This document shows, in pieces, positions 45,312-57,188 of a stretch of DNA of 64,000 nt. Source of the DNA: Helianthus annuus (taxonomy: Eukaryota > Streptophyta > Magnoliopsida > Asterales > Asteraceae). A program made the translations under genes and the position numbers. How positions within the stretch are numbered: the stretch's first letter is position 1; every line of letters begins with the position of its first letter. The notes beneath the pieces are model-generated. The model searched no databases, was not told the origin of the DNA, and was given only the letters and a program-made list of their open reading frames with translations. The stretch covers positions 29,601,163 to 29,665,162 of the forward strand of contig NC_035436.2 in the NCBI RefSeq assembly GCF_002127325.2. Direction: 5' to 3'.

Positions 45312-46687
45312 AACAGATGATGCCAAAACACTTCATTATTTATGATCTTTATTTTCTCATCAACATTTCCCTAACTTGACCCTTGAATTGTAATTCAAAG
45401 TTCAGGGAATCATCATCATCCTCATCCCTGCAAAGTTGAAGCTCTAAAAGATCTTGGAGGTCAGCTACATTAAGACCTACTGCATCCTCCCTTGATATTT
45501 GCTTAACTTCTCCACTGGACTTGAGCAAAGTCAATACATGGGTCTTTTGATCAGTCTTCCACTTTAGTATTTTTTTAGTTTAGTGGGTTTCTTGGGAGAG
45601 CTTTTATTGTTGATGAGTTTGGAGATAGAGGCTTGCTCATAAACCTTTTTGCTATTTCTTGTAATTTTGATGAGTCAGGATTCTCTTCAATCATTCTCTT
45701 GATGGCCACTTTCATGATGTCAGTTTCTCTTTGTGCATCTTCTTCTTCAACAATCATTTTTTGCCTGTTTCTTTGATTTAATGCAATGAGGGAGGTGTCA
45801 GATGATGTGAACAAAGTTTTTAAAGAGAGGTTCTGCTGTTGTGACTCATCAGGCTTTTTGTCTCTGTATGCTGGTTTCTTTGGGACTGTGGGATCTGTTT
45901 CTCTTCGTTTTTCAAGCTTTTCATACACCATATCAGTGTACTGCCTGGACCATTTTGATATGGTCTTTGCTAACCCATACTTGGCTGTAACCAACTCTTG
46001 CTTCTTTCTTTTGTATTCCAAGGTAAGATCTGTAATTTTCTTTTTGTATTTACTCCAATCTGGTGTAGATCTTTTAATACCTGGATCATTTCTAACCCTT
46101 TAAATTCTGCTTGTTTCAGCTTTGAGTGCAATGAGTGGCCAGTCTTTAAATTGTTCAACCTTAGCAGGATACAACTTGCCTCTCATGATCAGGTCTAAGA
46201 GATCTTTTCTCATCTCTTTTTGTAGGTCAGTATTTAGTGGTAAATTAGACATCTCTTTGCTTAAGTGTCTTGCATAATCTTCTAGTTTCTTGACTTCGCT
46301 AAGCAGATGTTGCATTTGACTTCAGATGCTACTATCATTCTCTCCCTGACCTTCATACTTGGCTTGTAATTCAGCTTGCTTTACTTTGAGTTTTAAATAC
46401 TCGTCCAAGTTCTTTGGTGGTCTGAAACCACAGAGAGTAGGGAATTTTCTTTTTGCAGGATTATCCACTGTATAGAATTGCCTCATTTCATTCTTGATTG
46501 CATGTAACTCCAGTGGATAATTTGCTACTAATGGAACAACCCTTGCAGGATCATGTCCTTCAGGTGTTTTTGGATCAGTGATTGGTTTGCTAATTTTGGA
46601 GGAATGAATGGTTGAGGTTTGACTTGATCGAAGGGTGCAGATTATATAGGAGTTGGTGCTGGTATGTCATCATCATGCACCTGAAAC
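45312..46687 (-). pseudogene. Unrecognised lysine/glutamate-rich coding remnant, copy 2 (split by E5)
   Basis: Parallel to 40257-41799, with the same order of segments (46315-46100, 46021-45575, 45534-45349) and the same disabling stops. The N-terminal 165 bp is displaced to 60920-61084 by E5. Differences from copy 1 include one codon fewer in SRQYTDMVYE (copy 1 SRQYTTDMVYE) and scattered substitutions. Function is not recognised. Confidence 0.55.
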
Positions 46688-49600
46688 TGTCACACCCTGG
46701 CTTTGCGGAAGCATCGTTAATTTGGTGTGACTTCTTAATACCATAGCTTAATCATAACAAAGCTATATGAATTTAAAAATATGCAAGATCATCCATTAAG
46801 TTTAAAACCGAAATACCATAACATTGTTTTAACGGGAAACATACCCTAACAACCACAAACTTGTCCAACAGATATTACAAACTCAAACATAACATAAACA
46901 TGGTTTAAGGACTGTGACTTGTCCAGGAAAGAGTCACATTCCCCAAACCTCGGATGACCTTGGTAACTAGTGCAGCGGGAAAACGTGCCATACCGTGCCA
47001 GATCTTTTAGTTCCCTGAAATACATGTAAGTTGAAAAATCAAGAATAATGTTGAGCGAGTTCATGTGTAAGTGAGTAAATAAACCTTTGTATTTATCAAA
47101 ACCCTGGTATGTAGCAAATAAGGAAAAAGAGATCACCAATGGTTTGCAAGACCATTAATATGTGTGAAGTGCAAGTAGGAAGACTCAACCCTTGCGATTT
47201 TGCGTCGGGGCACAAAGTCACCCCGAGGCCCGTTATGCTGGACCTGGGGTTGGGCTCGCTACACCCAAATAGATCTACCGCTTACGTCCCTCGGTCCTAC
47301 AATGAGGATTAATGGCCTCCAGTTCCCGCCTACCCACTCACATGATCTAAGTAGTAACCCTCCTTACGCTAACCATACCATGTAAAAGTACTCATAATCA
47401 TAGTAACATGTATTTCACCCCCGCAGTTTAGAAAACTAAAAAGAGTTAAGAGAAAAGGGGGACGTGAACTCACAGTCAGTGCGTCTCTACCAAGTACTCC
47501 AAATCAGGCAGCTGTGCAACGACCTACATGTGCTAATTCTATTAGACGGACGGCCGTGCCTTAGCTTTATAGTTTAAGTTTTGGGAAATAGTTAGACAAC
47601 TATTCCGTGTTTACTTTTCGTATATACTTGGTAGTTAATCTCCTTCCCAAGGATGGGGGATTTAATACATGTGCGTTTGAATTATATCATTAAGTCTCAC
47701 TTAATATATATTTTATTTCTAACTCCAAAATATAAATATTTTTCTCAAAAATATTATATTTTCATTTCACATAACACTTCCAAAAATAATACGTTGACAA
47801 AATACGCGTTCATGAATATTTCCGTATAATACGTAAGTTACGTTTTAACGATCGAGTGGTAATATATATTACCAGTGTAACTTATATAGTTATCGTAGAG
47901 GCGTTCGTATTATTTTGGATCTGTTAACGTTCGAAAATATTATTTTTACTCTAAAAATAATATTTATGTATTTTCACAAAATAATCATAAACAGTGTGGT
48001 GAAAAAATATATTTACCACGTTTAGTTTTGTGAAAATCCCACCTCCGATTATTTAGTAAATAAAGTCATGGCGAAATTTGTATTTCGAAAACATGTCAAA
48101 AATAATTCTAACACTTGTAATGTACATAATTCTAAGTGTTAGGTTTTTAGAAAAATTTCGCCAGAGTTTCCTCTGTAACTGGAGGTGGCCACGCTTTCAA
48201 GCGTATCATTTTCTTTTACAAAATCAATTTCAACAACAACTTTATTTCAATTAACAATTTCCGACACATCAAACTAGTCGACAAGTATGTAAATCGCATA
48301 ATCGCATGAACTTGTAGTTTTTCCGAAAACTATAGTGTAAATTCCATTATATTTTGTGGATCTTTATATAAAGTAGATCGATCTCGTAAAAACCTCGTTT
48401 TTAAAGTAAATCCATCTTTAAAACTTCTCGTCATCTTTTACAAAGTTTGTTATTTGTCGAACCTTTCATTTCACAAGTGTCTACACACTTGTGGTTTATA
48501 AAAATCATACTTGTTAGTGTAAGATCCATCTTTGTAGAAAACATGATTTCTTTGATACGTGGTTCTTTGAAGATACCACTTGTACATACGTAGATCCGTT
48601 AGTTTCGAATACTATTTTACAAGTAAAAATACTTTTACACAAGTTCATGTTTCTCGTGTGGTAGAGTTTCACCTTTTAACCCTTGTCTCATTCAAAATAA
48701 GCTTATGTCAAGATCCATGACCTTAACAAAACCGGGTTAAATGATGATCCGAGCTACCACAACGTAGATCGGGTCTAGATAACCACAAATTTCAATTACT
48801 AGAACTTTTACACAACTTATGTGCTATTAACCAACAATATTCATATTTTTAGTGGACTTTTATGCTTCAAATTGTAAGTTTCCGCATTTTAAACGTTACA
48901 TAACTTATTAACCACCTTAGAATAGTTCGAGAGAGTGTTTTAAGTGTTATACCTCTAGCTCAAGGCTAGGGAAGAATCTATGCGAAAAAAGAGGTGGATA
49001 AAAGCTAGGTAGAGAGGTCCTTCGCCTTCCGTTTGCTCCAAGCTTCCTAATGCGTGACCCTTAACTCTTGTATAACCTTGGAATGTGGAGATCAAGAGCC
49101 GAAAATGGATGGATGTGTGTGTGTGTGTGTTCGGCCGTGAGTGGTGGAGCAAGAGAGGAGAGAAATTTTGTGGTGTTGTGTGGTGTGATAAACTCTTGTG
49201 CCGACATAGGTTACTTATAGACAATTCTTATGACAATTATCCAACGGATCAAGTGCCTAATAGATATTAGACAACTTGATTAAAATAATGAAAAGAAATC
49301 AAGTCTTGTCCCCTCCTAGTTGGGCCGATTACAATTGGGGGGGGGGGTACTAGTTCATTTCCAACTAGTTAGTTGGTGATTAGTTAAGTTAACTATGTTA
49401 GATTTAGGGACTAACTTGGTTAGTTGCGTGTAGTGATTTAAAGCGGGTGTAAGGGTGTTCAGGAACCCTAACTGGCTCAGAAAAAAGACCTATAATGTTA
49501 CTGTTAATATTTTTATGTTCCGGGTAAAGTCCGGTTGTTCGGTTGGATAGTAATCCGTTAAAGCGCTTAATAAAGCTTTTATGTGTCGTTAATAATATTT

Positions 49601-50098
49601 TTAGTGACACAACTTATTTCTCAAAGTTTCAGGAATATTTCCTCATGTTTTGGCACTTTATTAGTTAGCCAGAAGCTGAAATGTTAATTAAAGTGCTGTG
49701 TTTGGTGCTTAGTGTACATTTTAGGCACATCCAGTCATCGTAACTTATTCCTAGAGACGCAGTTCTACAACCCTTGTATCCCTACACTCACTATGGGTGT
49801 AGTAAAATATTTCTGGCTTATTCACGCCTTTGAGGCAGTATCTGCCTGATGCTGGCTTTATCAGCATGTTCAATAGGTTATCCGCTCATGGTGCTACTGT
49901 GCTTTTGTGCATCATGTTTGTCACTAGAGTTCAGTATGTAAATAATGTAGTGACGGAAATCAAAGTATGATGCAGATATGTACAAGTATCATCAGTCAAG
50001 TAGCAGTTCATCAGTAATTTCAAGTAAGCACAGTAATTACGCAGCAATTAATTATTAATTAGATCGTACGGATACCTGGTTTAGTGAGGGTTATCACA
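46688..50098 (-). repeat. E5 3' LTR (3,411 bp)
   Basis: TGTCACACCCTGG...TTATCACA on the plus strand. No coding frame is supported; the antisense and sense frames here are short. The region near 48720 (CCTTAACAAAACCGGGTTAAATG) is the empty site of the MITE found in the other LTR. A G9 run lies near 49340. Confidence 0.93.
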
Positions 50099-50133
50099 TT
50101 CTCCCCCCGTTAGAAAAATTTCGTCCCGAAATT
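50099..50133 (-). promoter_or_regulatory. E5 polypurine tract and pre-PPT hairpin
   Basis: On the minus strand the 17-base inverted repeat (complement of 50117-50133) follows the pol stop codon at 50134-50136 directly. It is followed by the purine tract GGGGGGAGAA (50108-50099), which ends at the LTR. Confidence 0.88.
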
Positions 50134-52245
50134 TTAAGTTCTGCTTGTAGAAGCAGGGTTCTTAGGAAATAAGTGGGAGTATTTCTCTTTCATTCGGTCC
50201 TCACGCTCCCAGGTGAATTCAGGACCATGTCTAGCATTCCAACGAACTTTGACGAGCTTGACACTGCTCTGACGGGTCTTGTTCACTTTCCAATCCGTGA
50301 CCTCAACAGGTTCTTCAACGAAGTGGAGCGTGTCATCAATATGAATTTCGTCGGTAGGTATGGCAACGGTATCTTGCGTTGGACTTCTCTTCAGATTGGA
50401 TACATGAAATGTATCGTGAACACCATTCAGTTCATCAGGTAGGTCCAACTTGTATGCTACGGACCCGATTCTTTCCAAGATTCTGAACGGTCCAATATAT
50501 CGCGGATTTAACTTCCCACGCTTCCCAAAGCGTGCCACCCTCTTCCAGGGTGATACTTTCAACAAAACCATATCGCCTACCTCAAACTCTAGAGGTTTCC
50601 TGCTTCGATCCGCGTAGGCTTTCTGCCGGTCACGAGCCGCACTAATGCGATCTCGGATTTGTGCAATCTTGTCAGTGGTTTCCTGGACTACTTCAGGACC
50701 AACCAACTGTTTATCACCTGCGTCAGACCAACAGAGCGGTGATCTGCACTTGCGCCCATATAAAGCCTCGAATGGCGCGGCACCAATACTGGTGTGGTAG
50801 CTGTTGTTGTATGAGAATTCGACCAGAGGCAAATGCTTATCCCAGCTACCGCCCAAATCCATCACACATGCTCTCAGCATGTCCTCCAACGTCTGTATCG
50901 TCCGCTCGCTTTGACCATCGGTCTGCGGGTGAAACGCGGTGCTCATATTCAACTTTGAGCCAAAAGCTTCCTGGAAGGATTGCCATATCCTTGATACGAA
51001 CCTTCCGTCTCTATCGGAGATGATCGAGAGAGGTACTCCATGGCGTGAAACAATCTCTCTCATGTAGATTTCAGCCAGCTTGCTCGTATTATCCTTTTCT
51101 CGGATAGGTAAGAAGTGTGCTGACTTCGTTAATCGGTCCACTATCACCCAGATAGTGTCATGACCTCTTGGCGTTCTTGGCAATTTTGTAACAAAATCCA
51201 TGGAGATTTGTTCCCACTTCCACTTGGGAATCTCTGGTTGTTGCAGAAGTCCTGAAGGCTTCTGGTATTCCGCCTTAACCTTGGCGCATGTTAAACATTT
51301 GCTCACATATACAGCAACATCGCCTTTCATTCTAGGCCACCAATAATAATCTTTAAGATCTTGGTACATCTTATCCGCTCCAGGGTGGATAGAGTACCGC
51401 GACTTGTGAGCTTCATCAAAAATAACCTTCCTCAGATCACCAAACAGAGGAACCCAAATCCTTTTCTCAAAACATAACGTTCCTTCCTTGTTTGGCAGCA
51501 ATAACTTCTCCATCCCACGGAGATACTCTTCTGCAAGGTTTATTTCCTTGAGAGCTTCTTTCTGTGCTGCACGAATGCGCAAGGAAAGATCGGTCTGAAT
51601 AATCATCTCCAAAGCCCTAACCCTTATGGGCTTGATTCTCTCTTTTCGACTTAGGGCATCGGCGGCCACATTCGCCTTCCTTGGATGATACTTTATCTCA
51701 TAGTCGTAATCATTCAACAGTTCAACCCTTCGTCTTTGCCTCATATTCAACTCCTTCTGGTTGAATATATGCTGTAGGCTCTTATGATCGGTGAAGATCG
51801 TACATTTCGTACCATAAAGGTAGTGCCTCCAGATCTTTAAAGCAAAAACCACTGCGCCAAGCTCCAAATCATGCGTGGTATAGTTCTTTTCGTGCACTTT
51901 CAGCTGTCGCGATGCGTAAGCAATAACCTTTTGGCGTTGCATCAACACGCAACCCAATCCTTGACGCGAAGCGTCGCAGTATACCACGAAATCATCTGTA
52001 CCTTCTGGTAGAGCTAAGATTGGCGCGTTACAAAGCTTATCTTTCAATATCTGAAACACTTCCTCCTGTTTGATTCCCCAATCAAACTTCTTATCCTTCT
52101 GCGTGAGGAGCGTCATTGGTTGAGCGATCTTTGAAAAAATCTCAATGAATCTTCGGTAATAGCCAGCCAAACCCAAGAATTGCCGAATCTCGGTTGGCGT
52201 CTTTGGCGTTTCCCAATCTTTGATCGCCTCGATCTTGGTTGTACA
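50134..52245 (-). pseudogene. E5 RNase H and integrase with chromodomain-like C-terminus
   Basis: The longest intact part of pol, about 700 codons in one frame after a shift near 52240. RNase H is shown by [17 protein letters not shown] (Asp near residue 110), [13 protein letters not shown] (Glu), [12 protein letters not shown] (Asp) and [11 protein letters not shown]. Integrase has the zinc-binding HHCC ([10 protein letters not shown] ... CLTCAKVK). The DDE core comprises Asp in ISMDFV, Asp in ISDRDGRF and Glu in GQSERTIQ. The GPF module is [12 protein letters not shown]. The end, [20 protein letters not shown], resembles the residual chromodomain that in chromoviruses targets histone marks. 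No stop lies in this stretch, so these domains could be functional if expressed; the upstream shifts argue against that. Confidence 0.92.
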
Positions 52246-53055
52246 ACGTGGATTCCATCTCCATTTACCACGTGCCCAAGGAATTGCACCTCTCGTAGCC
52301 AAAACTCGCACTTAGAGAATTTGGCATACAGTTGTTCTTCCTTCAGCAGCTCCAGAATGGCTCTAAGATGCTGCTCGTGCTCAGCCTTCGTCTTTGAATA
52401 AATCAAAATGTCATCAATGAATACAATCACGAATTTATCCAAGTATGGCTTACAAACTCGATTCATTAGATCCATGAATACTGCAGGTGCGTTTGTCAAA
52501 CCAAATGGCATAACGAGGAACTCGTAGTGCCCATAACGAGTTCTGAAGGTTGTGTTTGGGATACTCTCCTCCTGTATCCTTAACTGATGGTATCCAGATC
52601 GTAAATCGATCTTCGAGTTAAAAGCTTGAACCTTGAAGTTGGTCGAACAGATCATCAATCCTTGGCAGAGGATAACTATTCTTGATCGTCAGCTTATTCA
52701 ACTCTCGGTAGTCGATGCACATACGGAAACTACCGTCCTTCTTCTTGACAAACAAAACTGGAGCTCCCCAAGGCGAGAAGCTCCGTCGGATAAATCCCTT
52801 GTCTAACAACTCTTGAAGTTGTGTCGACAGTTCCTGCATCTCAGACGGAGCTAGTCTGTAGGGTGCCTTAGCCACAGGCGCGGCGCCTGGAACTAAGTCA
52901 ATGCGGAACTCCACTTGCCTTGGAGGCGGCAATCCAGGCAAGTCCTCTGGGAAGACTTCTGGATATTCCCTCACGACAGGGATGTCTTCGATCTTTGGCT
53001 CAGCAGCCTTTTTATCCACAATGTGTGCCAGAAAAGCAACACATCCTTTCTGCAA
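52113..53055 (-). pseudogene. E5 reverse transcriptase, two frames
   Basis: The first frame (53055-52618) has [58 protein letters not shown] and [16 protein letters not shown] frameshift near 52630 leads to the second frame (to about 52240) with [34 protein letters not shown], the catalytic [11 protein letters not shown] near 52410 and [13 protein letters not shown]. Another shift near 52240 leads to the RNase H frame. All RT core motifs are present, so the copy is only lightly damaged. Confidence 0.92.
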
Positions 53056-53087
53056 ACACTTTCTTGCTTTCAGGCAGCTAATAATCC

Positions 53088-53420
53088 TTAACGGCGTCTC
53101 ACGCTTCTCTCCATGAACAATAATGGTCTCACCATCACCGGTTGGGATACGAACAACCTTCTCATGACAAACTTCTCGGCCTTGTTACCTGATAACCAAT
53201 CCATTCCTACTACCACGTCAAAGCTTCCCAACTGGACTGGTAGTAGATCTAGAGCAAACTCGTGCTCTCCCAATTCGATTACGCAGCCTCGAATCACCTC
53301 ATTAGCTTCTACTAACTTCCCATTCGCCAATTCGATTGAGTACGGAATATCTAATTTACTAGCGCTAAACCAAACATATTCTTAAATTCTAATGATACGA
53401 GCTATAATCGGCGCCAGTAT
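53088..53420 (-). pseudogene. E5 protease, frameshifted
   Basis: The active site LFDTGAD is the end of the gag frame near 53415, followed by a one-base loss that gives an early stop at 53389-53391. The second half resumes in the 53330-53088 frame with ELANGKLVE upstream, [22 protein letters not shown], and another shift before the RT frame. The family is a retropepsin-like aspartic protease acting as a dimer on Gag-Pol. Confidence 0.85.
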
Positions 53421-54744
53421 CAAATAAAACGGATGCATAGCGTTGGTTTACAGGGAACGTACCAGTGACAACGTTGGGATCTTGGCGTGCTTCCCTTGCT
53501 TCCATGTTGAAAACCCTTCCGTGGGCTTGGTTCAATTCCGGGCAATTCCTTTTGTAGTGCCCAGTATCGCCGCAGTTGAAACATCCGGGCCTCTGCCCAT
53601 TTCCACCAACATTCCCAGCCAGAGTATTTCCTTGGTTTCGGTTTACAGTGCCTGCTAGGTTCGCAGTGTTACCACGGTTCCCATTTCCTCCAGTGTTTCC
53701 TTGCGGGTGATTCCCAGTACCACCATGATTATTCCTATTCCCAAATCTTCCCTGGCCACCCCGGCCAGCACTAGCCCAACAAGAATCTCTCGAATGGCCA
53801 GTCTTCCCACATGATTCACAAACTTTTGGCCCGCATCGACCAGAGTGATGGCGTTGGCAAGAGTTACACTTAGGATTTGCACCCATATATCCTTTACCCT
53901 TCCTCCTACCACCAGCTGTATCCTGAGCTGGCGCGTTTTGCTCTCCCTTCTTAACTACCACCCCGGTGCCCTGTTTGAAGTTTGAAAACTTCCGCTTGTT
54001 TCCCCCTGATGACTCCACATGAGTCTCTTTCTTCTTGGGCTCCGCTTCATCAAACTTGTTCAAACGAATTGCCTCCTCGGTGAGAGCCACGCTCAAATCA
54101 ATGGCTCCAGTGATCATCGCAAGTTTGGAGGAGGTCACCATGCTTATGATTTGAGGAGCTAATCCCCAAATGAAACGTTCAATTCTCTTGAACTCAGGAG
54201 TGACCATGTAGGGTACCACAGGCGACAAGTCGTGGAACCTCTGAACGTACTTCGCTATCTTTGAACCTTCCATTTTCAAATGCCAGAACTCGGTCTCCAA
54301 TCTCTGGATTTCAGCGCGGGAACAGTACTTTTTGCGCATGAGTTCCTTCAGTTCGGTCCAGGTCAATGCGTAAGCAGCAGCTTCGCCAAGTGTCTGTACT
54401 TGCAGATTCCACCAGGATAAGGCTCCATCCAAAAATAGCCTAGAGATATAGGTGACCTGCTGATCCAGCGCGCATTTGCTCATGCGAAGAACAGATTCAG
54501 TTTTCTCAGCCCAACGGACAAAGGAGACAGCACCTCCTGTGCCATCAAAGTTTACGGGCTTGCAGTCTAAGAACTGCTTGTAGGTGCACCCATGAGGTGG
54601 ATTGTTGTTGTTGCCAGTGTTGCCAGAGTTGCTTCCACTCATCCCTCCTTGAGAGGCAGCATATTGAGCAATGGCAGCAGCAATGACTTGCTGTAGTTCG
54701 TCCTGAGTGATAGGCATTTGTTGTTGTTGACGTCTTGGCGGCAT
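53389..54744 (-). CDS. E5 gag (capsid/nucleocapsid) with protease start
   Basis: 451 residues from MPPRRQQQQMPITQ, chosen because it is the first Met of the uninterrupted frame and is followed by a Q/A-rich helix. The Retrotrans_gag core spans about residues 50-220 (CTYKQFLDCKP, VRWAEKTESVLRMSKC). A lysine-rich stretch (KKKETHVESSGGNKRK) comes next. Three cysteine-rich motifs follow: CNSCQRHHSGRC (about 289), CESCGKTGHSRDSC (about 308) and CFNCGDTGHYKRNC (about 387), with an N/G-rich linker (about 330-375). The frame ends just after the protease motif DTGAD because of a one-base shift. Gag would package element RNA in cytoplasmic particles. The gag part is intact. Confidence 0.92.
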   Translation of the reverse strand: MPPRRQQQQMPITQDELQQVIAAAIAQYAASQGGMSGSNSGNTGNNNNPPHGCTYKQFLDCKPVNFDGTGGAVSFVRWAEKTESVLRMSKCALDQQVTYISRLFLDGALSWWNLQVQTLGEAAAYALTWTELKELMRKKYCSRAEIQRLETEFWHLKMEGSKIAKYVQRFHDLSPVVPYMVTPEFKRIERFIWGLAPQIISMVTSSKLAMITGAIDLSVALTEEAIRLNKFDEAEPKKKETHVESSGGNKRKFSNFKQGTGVVVKKGEQNAPAQDTAGGRRKGKGYMGANPKCNSCQRHHSGRCGPKVCESCGKTGHSRDSCWASAGRGGQGRFGNRNNHGGTGNHPQGNTGGNGNRGNTANLAGTVNRNQGNTLAGNVGGNGQRPGCFNCGDTGHYKRNCPELNQAHGRVFNMEAREARQDPNVVTGTFPVNQRYASVLFDTGADYSSYH

Positions 54745-55161
54745 CTTCTAAAGATGTTTTTACGTCGGTCAGGCCATAGTAAAGCGTACGTATATAGTAA
54801 TAGTAATAGCACATAACATCTCATTTTATCAATATATCACAAATACTAATCACACAACATCCCATGTCACAATTTATAAATAAGCAATCAAGCGAATCAG
54901 ATATGATGAGAATACTGCGATTACCATATATATCGAGACCACAACGTAAGTGTATCAGTACATCACTGTGTCATACAATCATCAATCAACTAGGGGCTAC
55001 ATCACCCCTGTCCAAAAGCTATATCAAGTCAGTGTCAATACATCAAATACATCAAATACATGTCAACAAAAGTCAGTATCATCATGTAGTCTCCAAAAAT
55101 GCTGTGCAGTCAACAATCGCTGTCTTCTCACCAACGTCTACCTAAACAGCACTGATGAGCT
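54745..55161 (-). other. E5 spacer between ORF0 and gag
   Basis: About 417 bp. The plus strand is rich in ATCA/ATACATCA-type sequence, without a frame that matches either neighbour. It could hold a leader for gag translation, but no specific signal is visible. Confidence 0.55.
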
Positions 55162-56763
55162 CTATACAGATGGTGGTGGAGGAGGGGGAAAGTGAGTGTA
55201 AAGCAAACGACGTAACTGGAGCCAGTCCTCCTCCATGGCTCGCTGAGTACGAATGATAGAAGCAATCTGCTGCTCCAGAGTAAAGAGACGGGCAGCATAA
55301 TCTGGGGGTAATGATCGGAATGGCTACAGAGGAGAGTGTGTCTGACCATGGCACTGGCATGGTGGCAGCTGAGCTCTCTCAAGCTCCTGGAGACGCTGCG
55401 TGTGTGACTCGTGCTGAAAAACGAAAGACATCAAAACGTCCTCAATAGTATGTCCCACATGGAACGGATGGTATGGATCAGTCGGTGGCATGACAGGCGG
55501 TGAGGACCAGAGCAAAGGCTCACTGGTAGGGTCGAAAGGTGCCACATGAAACGGTGAAGCAAAGGGTAACACAGGTGGAAACTGTGGCATGAGAGGAACA
55601 GACATCGGTACATGCCCAAAAGGATGGGCTGAAGAACCCTCTCCAGGTCTCGCTGGAGGTACAAACTGAGGAACCTGAAAGGAGAAATCAACATGTCGTG
55701 TATCAGTGTGGTGTGGAGGAAAAGGTGGAACATCCTCATCGGCAGGAATCCACCCGTGCTAAGCGTGCTCGTCTGGTGGATCCATGTGGTCTGTGAACAG
55801 TGCATGCTCAGGCTCTAGTGGAACGGGATCCGGTGGGGGAGCAACAAAAGGATCGACTGGTGCAATGTGATCAACAGGATGGTCAACAGGTACATCAGCA
55901 ACAAGAGGTGGATCGACATGATCGGCAGCAAGGACATGATCACCCTCCAACAATGGAGCATCCACAAGGTGATCATCGATAGGCGGGTCAGCTATAACAG
56001 GCTCAACAGGGATGCCATCATGTACGGGGTCATGCTCGAGCATAGGGTCTAGAGCGGCTGCCTGCTCAGGGGCCAAGGCAGGCTCAGGATCATCAAAAGC
56101 CATCTCGAAGTCAAACTCGGGATCGATAGGATCAACTAGATCAGTGGGATCCTCCATGGGCTGGTCCATCGGGATAAACTCAATATCATGATCCGGGTCA
56201 AATCCCGGGGGAAAGATAGGATCAGAATCCTCTATGTCATCATGGTCAAACGCAAAGCTGGGAATAGGTGCAGCAGAGGATGCCTGGTCAGGATCCGAAT
56301 CGTGTGCAAAGTGCTGTGCGCTCACCGTGTGAGAAGGTGCGGATGCCACAGACTCAAAGGAGTTTGGGACCGGTGAATGCGCGGGTGAGTCCTCGGCAGG
56401 AGCACCAGCGATCATCAGAAGGTCGCCAGCGGGAAGAAGGGCTGCGTCCGGGATCTCATCCTCGATAGGCTCATCCTCAAACAGATCAATATCGCCGTCA
56501 GCCTCGGCGTCAAGGAGTAAATCATATGCTGGATAAGCGGCTAAGGGTATAGGGGCCGGAATCACTACTAGAGGTAGGTACTCAGCGGGAGGGCCATCTG
56601 CAGGCTCATCAGCACCATCGGGTAGTGCGAAGGGCTGAAAATCGTCGTCATCAGTGCTGGTGTAGTCAGAAGTGTGCACCTCGTGCTCTAAGGATACGTG
56701 GTCATCAGATACTACAGGTATGGGTCCAGTGGTGTCCGAGTCGCCTGTACCGGGCGAGTCCAT
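55162..56763 (-). pseudogene. E5 ORF0: 534-codon acidic proline-rich pre-gag frame with two amber codons
   Basis: One continuous frame from MDSPGTGDSDTTGP (56763) to TAG at 55162-55164, interrupted only by TAG at 55759-55761 and 55324-55326. The first 334 residues are extremely Asp/Pro/Ala/His-rich with irregular DP, PVD and DHxVD repeats and no cysteines in the parts read. After the first amber codon comes a Pro/Phe-rich part (PFHVAPFDPTSEP). Next is a helical segment (HESHTQRLQELERAQLP) and, after the second amber, another predicted coiled coil (LEQQIASIIRTQRAMEEDWL) ending PPPPPPSV. It lies between PBS and gag on the coding strand. I recognise no domain. Low-complexity acidic composition with C-terminal coiled coils suggests a structural or RNA/protein-scaffolding role, but that is inference. 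Confidence 0.7.
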
Positions 56764-57173
56764 GAGTCTGTAACATAATCACAAATATGCACAAATAATC
56801 AGTCATACAATCAGGTAATCACATAAGTCACCAAGTAAGATATCACATAATTCTCCTAGTCCCATTAGCCTCCCAGCCTCCCAGACTGTTCTTCCTAGTC
56901 CCACTAGCCAATTCTCCCAGCCTCCCAGACTGACTCCCTAGTCCCACTAGCCAATTCTCCCAGCCTCCCAGACTGACGCCAATTCTCCCAGCCTCCCAGA
57001 CTGGGAGTGCCTCCAAGACTGAGCCTAAAAATAATAAATAAAATGTGCTCAACATTTGTTTATAAAAAGGTTTTGGATCTGGACTTAAGTGGTATGCAGT
57101 AAAAATGTTTTCGTGAGAGCCCTAGTGATCATAGTCTAGACTCGAGAAGGAATCCTAGTTCGCTATGATCAGA
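56764..57173 (-). other. E5 untranslated leader with CCTCCCAGACTG repeats
   Basis: Between PBS and ORF0. On the plus strand, 56860-57010 holds about five irregular copies of CCAGCCTCCCAGACTG and TAGTCCCACTAGCCAATTCT, a small degenerate tandem repeat. No frame is supported. Confidence 0.65.
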
Positions 57174-57185
57174 GCTCTGATACCA
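57174..57185 (-). promoter_or_regulatory. E5 primer binding site
   Basis: The minus strand reads TGGTATCAGAGC, three bases inside the 5' LTR end (57189), and is complementary to initiator Met tRNA. Confidence 0.93.
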
Positions 57186-57188
57186 AGC

